From a virus, in IMG/VR virus record IMGVR_UViG_3300025941_000041, positions 1 through 45,572 of that record: a DNA stretch of 45,572 nucleotides, one strand, 5' to 3'. The notes under the pieces are model-generated. The model searched no databases, had not been told where the DNA came from, and worked only from the letters and a program-made list of their open reading frames with translations. The position numbers and the translations under genes were made by a program. Below are positions 30,393-38,688 of the stretch, in pieces. Every line of letters begins with the position of its first letter. The first letter of the stretch is position 1.

Positions 30393-30415
30393 GCCCCCGG
30401 CTTAAAACCGGGGGC
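30393..30415 (-). promoter_or_regulatory. GC-rich hairpin between scaffold and capsid genes
   Basis: GCCCCCGG and CCGGGGGC make an 8-bp perfect stem with a seven-base loop, starting at the scaffold stop codon and ending right before the GGAG site of the capsid gene. There is no T-run. It may protect the abundant capsid message from decay or tune readthrough. Confidence 0.55.
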
Positions 30416-31284
30416 TAGTCAGAGCCGACTGAAGCCGCGATAGCCTCTTCCAGAGTCATCTCGCCCACATCCCGAGGGGCTGATCCGGCGCGGTTGGCGA
30501 CCGAAGACGGCGCCGGGCTCATCCCGGCTTTCCGCTGTACCGTCTTTGAGGTCTTGTCCCGCTCCCGCTGAAGTACCTTGTCCATGAACATGTCTTTCCA
30601 GACCATCGGCACCAGTTGTGGGGCGCCGCCGATCTCGAAGACGCGCTTCATCACCGCCTCCCGTTCCTCGAACGGGATCTCGCTGTACTTCTTCTCCAGC
30701 CCCTCGAACTGCCGGCTCATCTCCACGCGGTTGTTCGCGGCCGTCAATTCGGCTAATTGCTGCTGCTGCGCCTGGATCTGGGTGTGCATCGCCCGCTCCG
30801 TGTCCGTCATATACTGCGGGTCGAGATACGGAGAGGCGGGCTGTCCCAGTGAGTTCAGGCGGTCAATCTCTTGCTGGAGGGCGGCGGCGGCCTGCTGCGG
30901 GTTCTGAACCGCGAGCGTGTTCAAAGAGCGGAACCAGTTGGCTTGCTCGGGGCTGATGCCTTCGTAGGCTTCCACCCGTCGCTTCAACTCCGCCGCTTCC
31001 TGAAGCCGGGGCGTGACGCCCCGCTTCATCTCCGCGTCGAGGCGCTTATGAATGGCGTCTACGACCTCGGGCGGATGCTGCTGCCGCAATTCCTCCAGCG
31101 TGGCCCGCACCGAGTCCTCATCGCCGGTCGCGCTCGGCGCGTTATCGGCTTCGGGTTCGGTGTCGGGTGTTCGGTCTTCGGTGTCAGGCGTGGTGTCGAG
31201 AGTCTCTGTCGAGTTATTCTCACCGCCGTCATCACCGCTGCCGATCTTCTCGAAAATCTGCTCCAGGGTCTCGTCAGCCATCAT
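30415..31284 (-). CDS. Scaffolding protein, 289 aa
   Basis: Strongly acidic, low-complexity N-terminal 60 residues (NNSTETLDTTPDTEDRTPDT), followed by coiled coils (LQEAAELKRRVEAYEGI; QIQAQQQQLAELTAANNRVE) and a helical C terminus with EMTLEEAIAASVGSD. This composition and position between portal and capsid are characteristic of phage scaffolds. Start at ATG 31284 or 31281; GAGGA precedes both. Confidence 0.75.
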   Translation of the reverse strand: MMADETLEQIFEKIGSGDDGGENNSTETLDTTPDTEDRTPDTEPEADNAPSATGDEDSVRATLEELRQQHPPEVVDAIHKRLDAEMKRGVTPRLQEAAELKRRVEAYEGISPEQANWFRSLNTLAVQNPQQAAAALQQEIDRLNSLGQPASPYLDPQYMTDTERAMHTQIQAQQQQLAELTAANNRVEMSRQFEGLEKKYSEIPFEEREAVMKRVFEIGGAPQLVPMVWKDMFMDKVLQRERDKTSKTVQRKAGMSPAPSSVANRAGSAPRDVGEMTLEEAIAASVGSD

Positions 31285-31382
31285 GTCCTCTTATGCAGTC
31301 AGCCGCTCTCGCGCTGTTGTTGCATTTCAATCCGTTTTGTGAGAAATCTGACCCGTTCTGGATCAGAAGCAGGCAAATGAAA

Positions 31383-31529
31383 CTAGCAGAGCCGCGCCAG
31401 CGCGAGCCCTCCGATAAGACCGGCCAGGAGCGGCGTAATGCTGCCGATCACAGCCAGCACCAGGACAACGATCAGGACCAGCAAGGCGATCAACGTGCCC
31501 AGCCCCAGTGGGGCGAAGCTGACGTTCAT
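31383..31529 (-). CDS. Hydrophobic membrane peptide, 48 aa
   Basis: Translates as MNVSFAPLGLGTLIALLVLI and stays hydrophobic almost to the end (GLIGGLALARLC). It could span the membrane once or twice. The start overlaps the preceding stop as ATGA; AAGGG lies about ten bases upstream. Located between head genes; holin-like or assembly-site membrane factor are both possible. Confidence 0.6.
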   Translation of the reverse strand: MNVSFAPLGLGTLIALLVLIVVLVLAVIGSITPLLAGLIGGLALARLC

Positions 31530-31681
31530 CAGTAGCTGCCCTTCTTCGGCATCTTGGCCTTCATACTCTTCTTCCCAGAGGTGCTGGTCTTCCCCTTGGA
31601 AGCGCCACCCATCAACTTGGAGTCGAAGGGCTGGGCCGGGGAAGAGTGAATGGCCGAAGTGGACTTCATCTTCTTAGGCAT
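31529..31681 (-). CDS. Small Lys/Ser-rich basic protein, 50 aa
   Basis: Starts MPKKMKSTSAIHSSPAQPFD and ends KSMKAKMPKKGSY. Very basic and probably disordered, suggesting a DNA-associated or capsid-internal peptide. The stop overlaps the next start. Short, but the gene order is tight. Confidence 0.55.
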   Translation of the reverse strand: MPKKMKSTSAIHSSPAQPFDSKLMGGASKGKTSTSGKKSMKAKMPKKGSY

Positions 31682-31684
31682 CGC

Positions 31685-32143
31685 TTACCTCGTGGTCTCG
31701 TGGCGCTTCGCCTCTTCTCTCGGGGCATTCAAGCCCTCCTGCCTGACCACCTCGTTATCGCTCCTGCGGTCCCCGGCTCCGGTCCCGGTGGACGGGCGCT
31801 CCCGCTCCTGGTCGGCTCCGGCCCGATCACTCGGTTTCGGCTGTCGGGGAGCGTTCGGAGTCTCCGGCGCGTTCTTGCGGAAGTTGTCCTTCTCTTCCGC
31901 CTTGTCGGTCCCGTCCCCGGCTTCGGGGTCGTTCTCCGATACCGGCGCCCGCTGCTTGTGGTGGATCTGGGCTTCCTTCGCGGCGTTCGTGTTCAGGACG
32001 CACGGCTCGGGCAGGAACTCTTCGGGCCGGGTGCGCTTCGCCTCTTCCCAGTCCGCCTGCACTAGCGGCTCGTCCACGGTCGAGACAGCCGCCTTGGGCA
32101 GCCGCTGCTCGCGTTCTTTCTCGGCTTTGTCCTTCTCGGGCAT
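31685..32143 (-). CDS. Highly charged hydrophilic protein, 152 aa
   Basis: Rich in Glu, Lys, Arg and Pro throughout (DKAEKEREQRLPKAAV; NFRKNAPETPNAPRQPKPSD), with no hydrophobic core and so probably disordered. In the head gene block it could be an assembly or internal protein. No family is recognised. Confidence 0.55.
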   Translation of the reverse strand: MPEKDKAEKEREQRLPKAAVSTVDEPLVQADWEEAKRTRPEEFLPEPCVLNTNAAKEAQIHHKQRAPVSENDPEAGDGTDKAEEKDNFRKNAPETPNAPRQPKPSDRAGADQERERPSTGTGAGDRRSDNEVVRQEGLNAPREEAKRHETTR

Positions 32144-32145
32144 CT

Positions 32146-32295
32146 CTACTTTCCTTTACTTTTCTTCTTGGCCCGCTTGGGCAGCTTCATTCCCTTGGAG
32201 GCCGTGTCGAACTCGTCCACCGTCTTCTTGCTGATCTCTCCGCGAGCCTCCATCGCGTGAAAGGCTTTTCTTTGGGCGTCAGACTTGTAAGGCAT
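32146..32295 (-). CDS. Small basic conserved-type phage protein, 49 aa
   Basis: MPYKSDAQRKAFHAMEARGE, then ISKKTVDEFDTASKGMKLPK and a Lys-rich tail. The pattern (MPxKSxAQxxxFxAMxxRGEIS) occurs in many small phage and bacterial proteins of unknown role (DUF3008-like, from memory). It sits between the head structural gene and the charged protein. Confidence 0.65.
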   Translation of the reverse strand: MPYKSDAQRKAFHAMEARGEISKKTVDEFDTASKGMKLPKRAKKKSKGK

Positions 32296-32296
32296 G

Positions 32297-32644
32297 TTAG
32301 TAACCCACGAGCCGGAAGCTGCAGGTGAACGTCGAGAGGTTCGTGGCTCCCGCCGTCTCCGTGCCCGCGGCGTCGTAGCTGTGGATCTTCCCGGCCGTCG
32401 AGCCCGACACGTTCCGGTCGAACGAGAGCGACTTCGCGTTAGCGAAGGTCGCGTCCAGAAGGCTCGTGAACTGGAGGATCTCCACGCTGCGGATACCGCC
32501 GATCACCTTCAGGATCGCTTCCGTCAACGACTCCCCGCCCGCCGTGTAAGAGGCGGGTCCGGTGAATTTCCCGGTGATCTCGTAGCGGCGAACGCCCAAC
32601 GGGGAGCGGCGCGTCTGGGTAAACTGTGTTGCCGCGAGTGCCAT
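32297..32644 (-). CDS. Head structural protein candidate, 115 aa
   Basis: ATG at 32644 follows AGGAGA and is preferred over an upstream in-frame start. Beta-rich (YEITGKFTGPASYTAGGESL; STFTCSFRLVGY) with a central helix. Immediately downstream of the portal gene, it may be a head completion or decoration protein; function uncertain. Confidence 0.55.
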   Translation of the reverse strand: MALAATQFTQTRRSPLGVRRYEITGKFTGPASYTAGGESLTEAILKVIGGIRSVEILQFTSLLDATFANAKSLSFDRNVSGSTAGKIHSYDAAGTETAGATNLSTFTCSFRLVGY

Positions 32645-32651
32645 AGGTCTC

Positions 32652-34610
32652 CTATCCCATTCCACCTATCTGTGCAAGCAGGCCGGGTGGCAAGCCGCCG
32701 GGTACAGCGAGAGGGGAACCCGGCGGGGCGGGAGTGATACCAGGGGGTAGGCTGCCCCCCTCGCCACCCGGCCCGCCCGCTGGACCTGGCTCCGGTGGTA
32801 AAGGACCAGGCCCAGGTTGTCCGCCCGGCGCCATTGGCGGGGGCGGAGGGGTTACGATAGCAGCCACGTTCTTCAGGTCGGGGAAGTTAGCAAGGTACTG
32901 CTTCAGCAGCTCTGGTATGTTAACAAGGCTCGCGAAAGGTTGGAGGCTCTGGAGAAGGAAGCCGAACTCCTTCATCTTGCCTTCCTTGTTCTGGATCTGG
33001 GTGGAGCCGACATACACCGACAGGTCGTAGGCGCCCTTGATCTTCTCCGCGTCGTAGCTGGCCCAGCCCTTGATCTTCTCGGGGTCGTTCGGGTCGTAGA
33101 TCGGCAAGGTTCTGGTTCGGGTCGCGAACTGCTGCAGCCAGCGCAGGCAGTCAAAGGCGATCCGGCCGCAGAAGTCTTCGAAGTCCTGCGCCTCGTCCTC
33201 CTTGATCGCCCCGCCCGCCCCCTGGATCGCCTGCACCTCGGTGGTGGTCAGGCGTTTGCTGGGCGCTTCCCCCAGCGCGTACTGGTCCACGCCGGAGAGC
33301 ATCTGCATCCATTTCTGCGCGCTGGCCGCCGCGTTGTAGCTGTCCGGGCTGATCGAGGTGTGCTGAAGCACGGCGATCCCGCGCGGGTCGCCCTGCACCT
33401 CCACCACCCGGTTCACCTGCGTGCTCTCCAGCTTCTTGCGGTTGCTGTTGTCCAGAAGGCCCTTGGTGGCGACGTAGGCCACCGGGTCCTGGGCGCGCAC
33501 CGTGGCGAGCTGCGAGGCCGCGGCATTGATCTCCTGCTGCATCTGCTCCCAGTCCAGCACCTCGGGATCGCCGTAGAACTCGCTCTCCAGCCCCGGCCCG
33601 TGCAGGAGCTGGAACGGATACTCGTCCCACTCCCACGGCCACTCTTCCGTCAGCAAGGGGCGGTCGTGCTCGTCGCAGAAGATCACGTGCAGGCGGCGCT
33701 TGCGCTCGTAGTAGTGCCACAGCTCCACCCGGCGCACATCGGAGGGCGCTTCGTTATCGAGCTGGCTCTTCTCGGTGTTCTTCTCCATATAGCCGATCAG
33801 GTTCTTGGTGGAGCCCTTCAGGCCGTTGGTGTTCTTGTAGCGGTCGTCTTTCTTCAGTTCGTCGAGGGGCACGCACTCGATGTAGCCGCAGTATTCCGCC
33901 CGCTCCAGCACCCGGTCGGCCTCCGGTGAGATCCGAAACTGGGTGGGGTCTATCCGCCGGGCGTAGAACTGGTCTTTCCTCACCTTGGCGGCGGCGACCG
34001 GCTCCGGCAGTTCCTCCCCGCTCATGATGACGCGGGTCACTTCTTCGGGATCCGGCGTCTCACCCGCCACCGGCAGGCGCCCTTCGTCCAGGTACTCGGA
34101 GTCCGTCTCGAACTCCCAGCCGGTCTTCACGACCCCTAAGTTCAGGAGCGTCTTGTCAAAGAGGGCGCGCTTCGCTTCCCGGTGCGCGGCGCTTTTCCGG
34201 TACTCGTAGCCGGTGGCGCGCTCCGCAATCTCCTGGTTCATCTCCCCTTGCGGGTCCTCGGGCTTGACGATGATCTCGGCGGGGGAGAAGGCCAGCGCCG
34301 CCACCTTGGTGCGGATGATGTAGCGGGTCAGGTTGATGACGATGTTGTGGTAGTCTTCCGGCCACTCATCCTTCAGCCAGTGCTCGCCCTTCCACATCTG
34401 AACGCAGCGCTCCACCTTCTCCTTGTAGACCGTCTCGTAGTATCTTGTGGCCCGGCGCATCCGATCCTTCAGGATCTTCGCCTCGCCCCGCTTCAGCTTC
34501 GGCCCTTCGCTTTGGCTGTCAGCAGGCGTGCCGCCATCGTCTACCGCATTGCTCCTGCGGAAGTCGTCAACGAACAACTCAGGCTTGGTGATGTCGTACT
34601 CGTCAGGCAT
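32652..34610 (-). CDS. Portal protein, 652 aa
   Basis: N-terminal helices (RYYETVYKEKVERCVQMWKG; IVINLTRYIIRTKVAALAFS) and the core with YPFQLLHGPGLESEFYGDPE, a stretch seen in podoviral portals, then long helices and a Pro/Gly-rich tail (GGQPGPGPLPPEPGPAGGPG). Dodecameric portals form the DNA channel at the capsid vertex. Length is typical for podoviral portals. It precedes scaffold and capsid genes. Confidence 0.82.
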   Translation of the reverse strand: MPDEYDITKPELFVDDFRRSNAVDDGGTPADSQSEGPKLKRGEAKILKDRMRRATRYYETVYKEKVERCVQMWKGEHWLKDEWPEDYHNIVINLTRYIIRTKVAALAFSPAEIIVKPEDPQGEMNQEIAERATGYEYRKSAAHREAKRALFDKTLLNLGVVKTGWEFETDSEYLDEGRLPVAGETPDPEEVTRVIMSGEELPEPVAAAKVRKDQFYARRIDPTQFRISPEADRVLERAEYCGYIECVPLDELKKDDRYKNTNGLKGSTKNLIGYMEKNTEKSQLDNEAPSDVRRVELWHYYERKRRLHVIFCDEHDRPLLTEEWPWEWDEYPFQLLHGPGLESEFYGDPEVLDWEQMQQEINAAASQLATVRAQDPVAYVATKGLLDNSNRKKLESTQVNRVVEVQGDPRGIAVLQHTSISPDSYNAAASAQKWMQMLSGVDQYALGEAPSKRLTTTEVQAIQGAGGAIKEDEAQDFEDFCGRIAFDCLRWLQQFATRTRTLPIYDPNDPEKIKGWASYDAEKIKGAYDLSVYVGSTQIQNKEGKMKEFGFLLQSLQPFASLVNIPELLKQYLANFPDLKNVAAIVTPPPPPMAPGGQPGPGPLPPEPGPAGGPGGEGGSLPPGITPAPPGSPLAVPGGLPPGLLAQIGGMG

Positions 34611-34890
34611 TTTTCAGTTCACGGGCCAACTGCTCACCGGGCGAGGGCGGCGCGTGGCTCTGGCTGCCGCTGCCCATCTCGATCTTGTCCCACGAGGGAT
34701 CTCCCTTCGGTGGCAGGAAGTCCCGCTGGTTGTGCCGGAAATGTTCGGGCACAAGAATATTTACCGTGGGTATAAACTGGCGGTGGGCCGTTCCTCCACA
34801 GGAGCGGCACGGTTGACACGGGACCGCCTCTCGCACCCATATCTCTGCGACCGCGCCGCAGCTCGCGCACCGCCAATCAAATCTGGGCAT
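34603..34890 (-). CDS. FmdB-like zinc-ribbon protein, 95 aa
   Basis: MPRFDWRCASCGAVAEIWVR, followed by CQPCRSCGG: the CxxC...CxxC ribbon of FmdB-type putative regulators, which usually begin with a similar short aromatic strand. The rest is basic and disordered. Start chosen at the ATGA overlap with the upstream gene. It overlaps the portal start by eight bases, implying coupling. Confidence 0.7.
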   Translation of the reverse strand: MPRFDWRCASCGAVAEIWVREAVPCQPCRSCGGTAHRQFIPTVNILVPEHFRHNQRDFLPPKGDPSWDKIEMGSGSQSHAPPSPGEQLARELKNA

Positions 34891-35279
34891 CAGGTCACCG
34901 CCAGGACCACGCCGGGGTCCACCGTGAAGGCGTCGGCCGCTAAAGTCGTCGCCACCCCCGAGATGATCACCTTCAGGGCGTACTGGTAGGAGGTGCCGGG
35001 CACCACCGCGACCGAGGCGGCCGGCTTCAGCGTCACCACCGCCTGCGCGTCGGTCGTCGCCGCCGTCACCACAATCGTCCCGTTCCCCGCCGTGGAGGAA
35101 GCGCCGTTCAGGGTCTGGAGGCCCGCCGTCTCCTCGATCTGCACCAGGGCGGCAGCATCGGCTTTCGATACGTCGTCCTTCAGGCTCCAGTAGAGCTTCG
35201 AGCGGCCCGTGAGCACACCCAGACCCGTGAAGGTCAGCACCCACGTGTCGCCCGCCCGCTTCGAGAGCCGCTGACTCAT
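34890..35279 (-). CDS. Ig-like/beta-sandwich virion protein, 129 aa
   Basis: ATG at 35279 (MSQRLSKRAGDTWVLTFTGL). The pattern of an N-terminal beta-sandwich (KLYWSLKDDV, AALVQIEETAGLQ, GTSYQYALKVIISG) resembles the N-terminal domain of BppU-type baseplate or fibre-attachment proteins. It lies next to the spike gene and may mount it. Function inferred. Confidence 0.6.
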   Translation of the reverse strand: MSQRLSKRAGDTWVLTFTGLGVLTGRSKLYWSLKDDVSKADAAALVQIEETAGLQTLNGASSTAGNGTIVVTAATTDAQAVVTLKPAASVAVVPGTSYQYALKVIISGVATTLAADAFTVDPGVVLAVT

Positions 35280-35281
35280 CG

Positions 35282-37318
35282 CTATCCGCCAATGAAGTGC
35301 GAACCGCCGCCCGCCCGTGGCTCCACCGCGCCCATGTCGGTGTAGGAAACCGTGGTCGCCAGCCCCGGAAACGCCAACGCCGTGCCGTCCCCCGCGCACA
35401 ATGCCCCGCCGGTCGGCGCGCTGTTCAACGCGAAGTTCTCACTGCCGCCCGAGGTCGGCCCCACATACGGGCTCACCGAGCAGACCACATCGCGGACGTT
35501 CGTGTAAGGAACCACGGCGTAGACCGTGCCGGCGGTGGTGTTGTCCATCAGGAGCCGGTTGCCGCCCGCGTTAGAGTAGAAGGCATTGCCATCATACTGA
35601 ACGGCGGCAGGAACGGCGTTGGTGAGATTGCCGGTGATCCCCCCGCCCGTGCCTGCCGTCGCCCCCGAGCCGGTGATCAGGTTGTTGCGGATCACCAGCG
35701 TGGACTCGTTCGAGAGCGTGGACCGGATGCCGTCCCGACCCGAACCGTGGATCGTGTTGTTGAAGATGAACATGGAGTTCGAGTTGAAGGTGATCCCGTC
35801 CGAGGTGGCGCCCGTGTTATTAGCAAGAATGTTGTAAGAAGCCGTCGCGGTTCCGGTAAAGTTAATGCCGGTGCAGGCATTGTCGTGGACCCAGCAGCGC
35901 GTCACATGCGTGTTGCTAGAAGCGACGATGGCCCCATTTGCTGCCGCCGTTCCGCCCGTTGCCTCGCACTCAACGAACAGGCCATTCGTGCTGGAGTTCG
36001 AGAGCCCTTGCGAGGTGAAGTTCGACACCTTGCACTTGATGACTGTGCCAAAGAGACCGGCGCAGCGAATACCAATCGAGGTGCCAAGACTCGCGCAGTT
36101 CACCGCAAACTGCTCGATGGAAAATCCGTTTCCGGTGGCGGTGATCCCAAGGAGTCCGGTGTTCGTGGAGAGCGTCAGGGTGGCCTGGCCGCTGTCGCCG
36201 CGAGTGGCGCTGTAGCCAATAATCCGCGTTCGGGCCACGAGCCCGGTTGGGGTCACGCTCTGGGCAAAGGTCGTGGTCGCCGTGGAAGAGAAGGCGCCCG
36301 TGCAGTAAGCCTTGTTGCTGCCGATCATCGCCGTGGCGAGCTTGGCTAAAGTCGCCAGCGCTCCGCCCATGTTGCCGGTGGCGTTGGTGGTCGTGCCCGA
36401 GGTCGGCAGCGCCGCCGTGCCCGCCACGGTCCAGGTGGTGCCGGTCTGTGCCGTGATCTCGTAGAAGCCCGCCGTGACGTTGGTGCCGGTGAGCATCTGC
36501 ACGACGTTCCCGACATCGGCCGCGGTCGGCGTGTAGCCGGTGAAGGTGATGACGTTGGCGGTGATCGAGGTGGTGATGGTCGAGTTGTCGATCACCACCT
36601 GCGCGGCGTTCTGCTGCGAGCGGTCGGTGCCGGCGGCACCCGCCTTGAAGCCGCCGCCGTTGTTGTCTGAGGCGCCGGAGGCTCGACATTCCCACACCAA
36701 TGCTGCTGATAGTGCCATATCTTGCTCAAACGTCGGGACAAGGCCCCGGAGGGCGGTCTGGGCCAGCGGCAGGACGTAGCCCTGTCCCTTGCCGGTCATG
36801 TGCAGCTGATCGTAGAACAGCGTCAGGTCGTCGGCGGCGGCAGCCGGTCCAATCGTCGCGTCCGCCGCCAGATCCACCAGCGCGTCGGCAAAGGTGGACC
36901 AGTTGGCCCGTATATCGGTGGCGAGCGCCTGCCGCTTGGCTTCTATCGCCGCGAGCTGGTTGTCCGGCGGCAGGGTAAAGGTGACGACCTTGAACCCCAC
37001 CGCCCGCCGGGCCTGGCAGTAGGCCACGATATCGGCGTACACCGCTGCCTCGGTGCGGCCGTCGAAGAAATCGTTGACCCCGATCCAGACGAACAGCACC
37101 TGCCAGGGCCGGGTCGCGTCGTAGAGCGCGTCCACCGCCGCCGAGCGGGCCGACATCGTGGCGACCCTGGAGCCGCCGACCGCGAGATTACTGGACTGGA
37201 TGCCCGCCCCGGCCGAGGCCACGAGCCGGATCGCGTAGCCGCCCGCGCTGCCGATGGCAGAGTTCACGTTGGGCGCGGTGAGACTGTCGCCCTCGAAGAT
37301 CAGGATAGGCAGCGCCAT
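35282..37318 (-). CDS. Tail spike: SGNH/GDSL hydrolase fused to a beta-helix, 678 aa
   Basis: SGNH blocks in order: FEGDSLT (S12), AVGGSR (G48-49), WIGVNDF (N82) and DQLHMTGKG (D170, H173). After about residue 200 a right-handed beta-helix follows, with repeated short strands (HVTRCWVHDNACTGINFTG; MFIFNNTIHGSGRDGIRSTL) ending in TDMGAVE, a common end of such helices. SGNH enzymes remove acyl groups from sugars, so it could deacetylate capsule or LPS while binding it. Its presence among tail genes supports a receptor-modifying spike. The ribosome site is weak. Confidence 0.78.
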   Translation of the reverse strand: MALPILIFEGDSLTAPNVNSAIGSAGGYAIRLVASAGAGIQSSNLAVGGSRVATMSARSAAVDALYDATRPWQVLFVWIGVNDFFDGRTEAAVYADIVAYCQARRAVGFKVVTFTLPPDNQLAAIEAKRQALATDIRANWSTFADALVDLAADATIGPAAAADDLTLFYDQLHMTGKGQGYVLPLAQTALRGLVPTFEQDMALSAALVWECRASGASDNNGGGFKAGAAGTDRSQQNAAQVVIDNSTITTSITANVITFTGYTPTAADVGNVVQMLTGTNVTAGFYEITAQTGTTWTVAGTAALPTSGTTTNATGNMGGALATLAKLATAMIGSNKAYCTGAFSSTATTTFAQSVTPTGLVARTRIIGYSATRGDSGQATLTLSTNTGLLGITATGNGFSIEQFAVNCASLGTSIGIRCAGLFGTVIKCKVSNFTSQGLSNSSTNGLFVECEATGGTAAANGAIVASSNTHVTRCWVHDNACTGINFTGTATASYNILANNTGATSDGITFNSNSMFIFNNTIHGSGRDGIRSTLSNESTLVIRNNLITGSGATAGTGGGITGNLTNAVPAAVQYDGNAFYSNAGGNRLLMDNTTAGTVYAVVPYTNVRDVVCSVSPYVGPTSGGSENFALNSAPTGGALCAGDGTALAFPGLATTVSYTDMGAVEPRAGGGSHFIGG

Positions 37319-37337
37319 CAGGCTTCATCCGAACCCC

Positions 37338-38585
37338 CTAGACAGGGATCGTGAAATATTTGGTCGTCACGGAGATCGAGCCGCCGGTAGGCACGGTGCA
37401 GGTGAAGCGCAGATCCTCGTTGTCCGCGCCGATGCCGACGATGCCCGCGCCATTGCCTTCGCGGATGCCGCCGCCCGGATCAATGCCGGGGTGCGTCGTG
37501 ACGACCCCCGCGCCGGTCGGCGTGTTGGCGGTTCCAAATCCTGAGGTGGCGGTGACGTTCACCGTGTTGGCCTTGTCGCAGGTGAACGTCTGCGAGGTGA
37601 CGACGATGATCGTGCCCGCGCCCACCGTGACCAGCGCCGTGTCGGTCTGCGCCGCGGTGTAGTTATCGCGCCGGGTGATGATGTTCGGATGGCCGCCGAT
37701 GAAAAATGGGATGCCCGCCACATTGGCGTAGAGGTCGGTGCGGTCGGCGGCAGAAACCGCGGTCGGGTTCGCGCCGTGAGCAATCGCCTTCGCGCCGGTC
37801 TTTACCGGGGCGCCGGAGTCCACGCCGTCGTGGGCGATGGTGCCGACCATCTTGGTGTTGCCGCTGTCGTCGCCCTGCTGGTTGAAGAAGTTGGTGGTGC
37901 CCTTCAAGAGCGGGCCAACGCCGATCACGTCCGTGCCGGTGGTGTTGTTCACCGAGGGGGCCGCAGTGGCGTTCCGGTGCGTGCCGCCCGTCCCCACGAA
38001 GCCGATAGAAACCGAGTTGCCGGTCTCCGCCGCGCCGCCCGCGGTCGGGCCGACGACCTTGATGTTGCCGATCAGGAGCTTGACCAGCCCGCGCAGGAAC
38101 CCGATGACGGTGCCGGTGGTGTCCGTGACCACGCCCGCGTCGGTGGTCGTGCCCTGCGCCACGTCGGCGCCGTCAGCTATCGTTGCCGCGCCGCCACCAC
38201 CGCCACCGCCGCCCGCTACCCCCGAGGGATCGGAGAAGGGAGCGTGGCTGCCGTTGGCGATGACGCCGTTGGTGCCCGTGGTGCCGGAGGTGTAGGCGGA
38301 GACGCGGGCCTGGACCATGCGCAGGCCGGAGGCGTCTACCCGGTAGATACCGGCGGGGTTGGCGGCGGTGGTGGCGCGGGTGCCGGTGGCAACGTTCGTG
38401 GCGGGGACGGCAACGAGGGTGGGGGAAGCGGCGTCGTCGTTCGTGGCTTCAAAGGTGACGGTGCCGGTCAGTCCGGTCGGGATCTGGAAGGTGACGGTCG
38501 CGAGACCCGCCGAGTAGACCTTCACCGTGTCCTGCGCTGCCCCCAGCGTCCCGGTCACTTTCCGGTCCTGCGTCAGTAGCGCCAT
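37338..38585 (-). CDS. Fibre-like virion protein, 415 aa
   Basis: A beta-rich N-terminal domain (VKVYSAGLATVTFQIPTGLT; TVTFEATNDDAA) resembles an Ig-like or fibre-base fold. A hinge of eight glycines is followed by ADGADVAQGTTTDAGVV and FLRGLVKLL, a phrase seen in phage fibres. The C-terminal half is beta-rich. It is the first gene after the late promoter, with GAGGAG before the ATG. Probably a head or tail fibre; function uncertain. Confidence 0.6.
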   Translation of the reverse strand: MALLTQDRKVTGTLGAAQDTVKVYSAGLATVTFQIPTGLTGTVTFEATNDDAASPTLVAVPATNVATGTRATTAANPAGIYRVDASGLRMVQARVSAYTSGTTGTNGVIANGSHAPFSDPSGVAGGGGGGGGAATIADGADVAQGTTTDAGVVTDTTGTVIGFLRGLVKLLIGNIKVVGPTAGGAAETGNSVSIGFVGTGGTHRNATAAPSVNNTTGTDVIGVGPLLKGTTNFFNQQGDDSGNTKMVGTIAHDGVDSGAPVKTGAKAIAHGANPTAVSAADRTDLYANVAGIPFFIGGHPNIITRRDNYTAAQTDTALVTVGAGTIIVVTSQTFTCDKANTVNVTATSGFGTANTPTGAGVVTTHPGIDPGGGIREGNGAGIVGIGADNEDLRFTCTVPTGGSISVTTKYFTIPV

Positions 38586-38613
38586 AGGTGGCTCCTCAAC
38601 CCGGCTTAAAATA

Positions 38614-38628
38614 TATCGCAGTGCGATA
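38614..38628. promoter_or_regulatory. Dyad downstream of the late promoter
   Basis: TATCGC-AGT-GCGATA is a perfect inverted repeat with a three-base centre. It lies about 20 bases after the expected start of transcription from the promoter at 38672-38644 and before the ribosome site of the fibre gene, where a repressor could block transcription. Confidence 0.5.
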
Positions 38629-38643
38629 CAAGAGAACGCTCGG

Positions 38644-38672
38644 ATTGTAGCACGCTATCTGACGCTCGTCAA
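38644..38672 (-). promoter_or_regulatory. Leftward sigma70-type promoter for virion genes
   Basis: Minus strand TTGACG (38672-38667) and TACAAT (38649-38644) with exactly 17 bases between. It lies in the 103-base gap between large terminase and the first fibre gene and would drive the whole head-tail operon. Same -35 as two other promoters in the genome. Confidence 0.78.
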
Positions 38673-38688
38673 ACTTACCCCCGGTTGG

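Noticed and set aside
32817-33929. Plus-strand open frame of 370 codons
   Set aside because: Antisense to the portal gene with low-complexity composition (many RR, VV, LH pairs) and no start signal.
35297-36349. Plus-strand open frame of 350 codons
   Set aside because: Antisense to the spike gene; composition is Arg/Gly/Ala-rich as expected for the complement of Thr/Asn-rich beta-helix codons.
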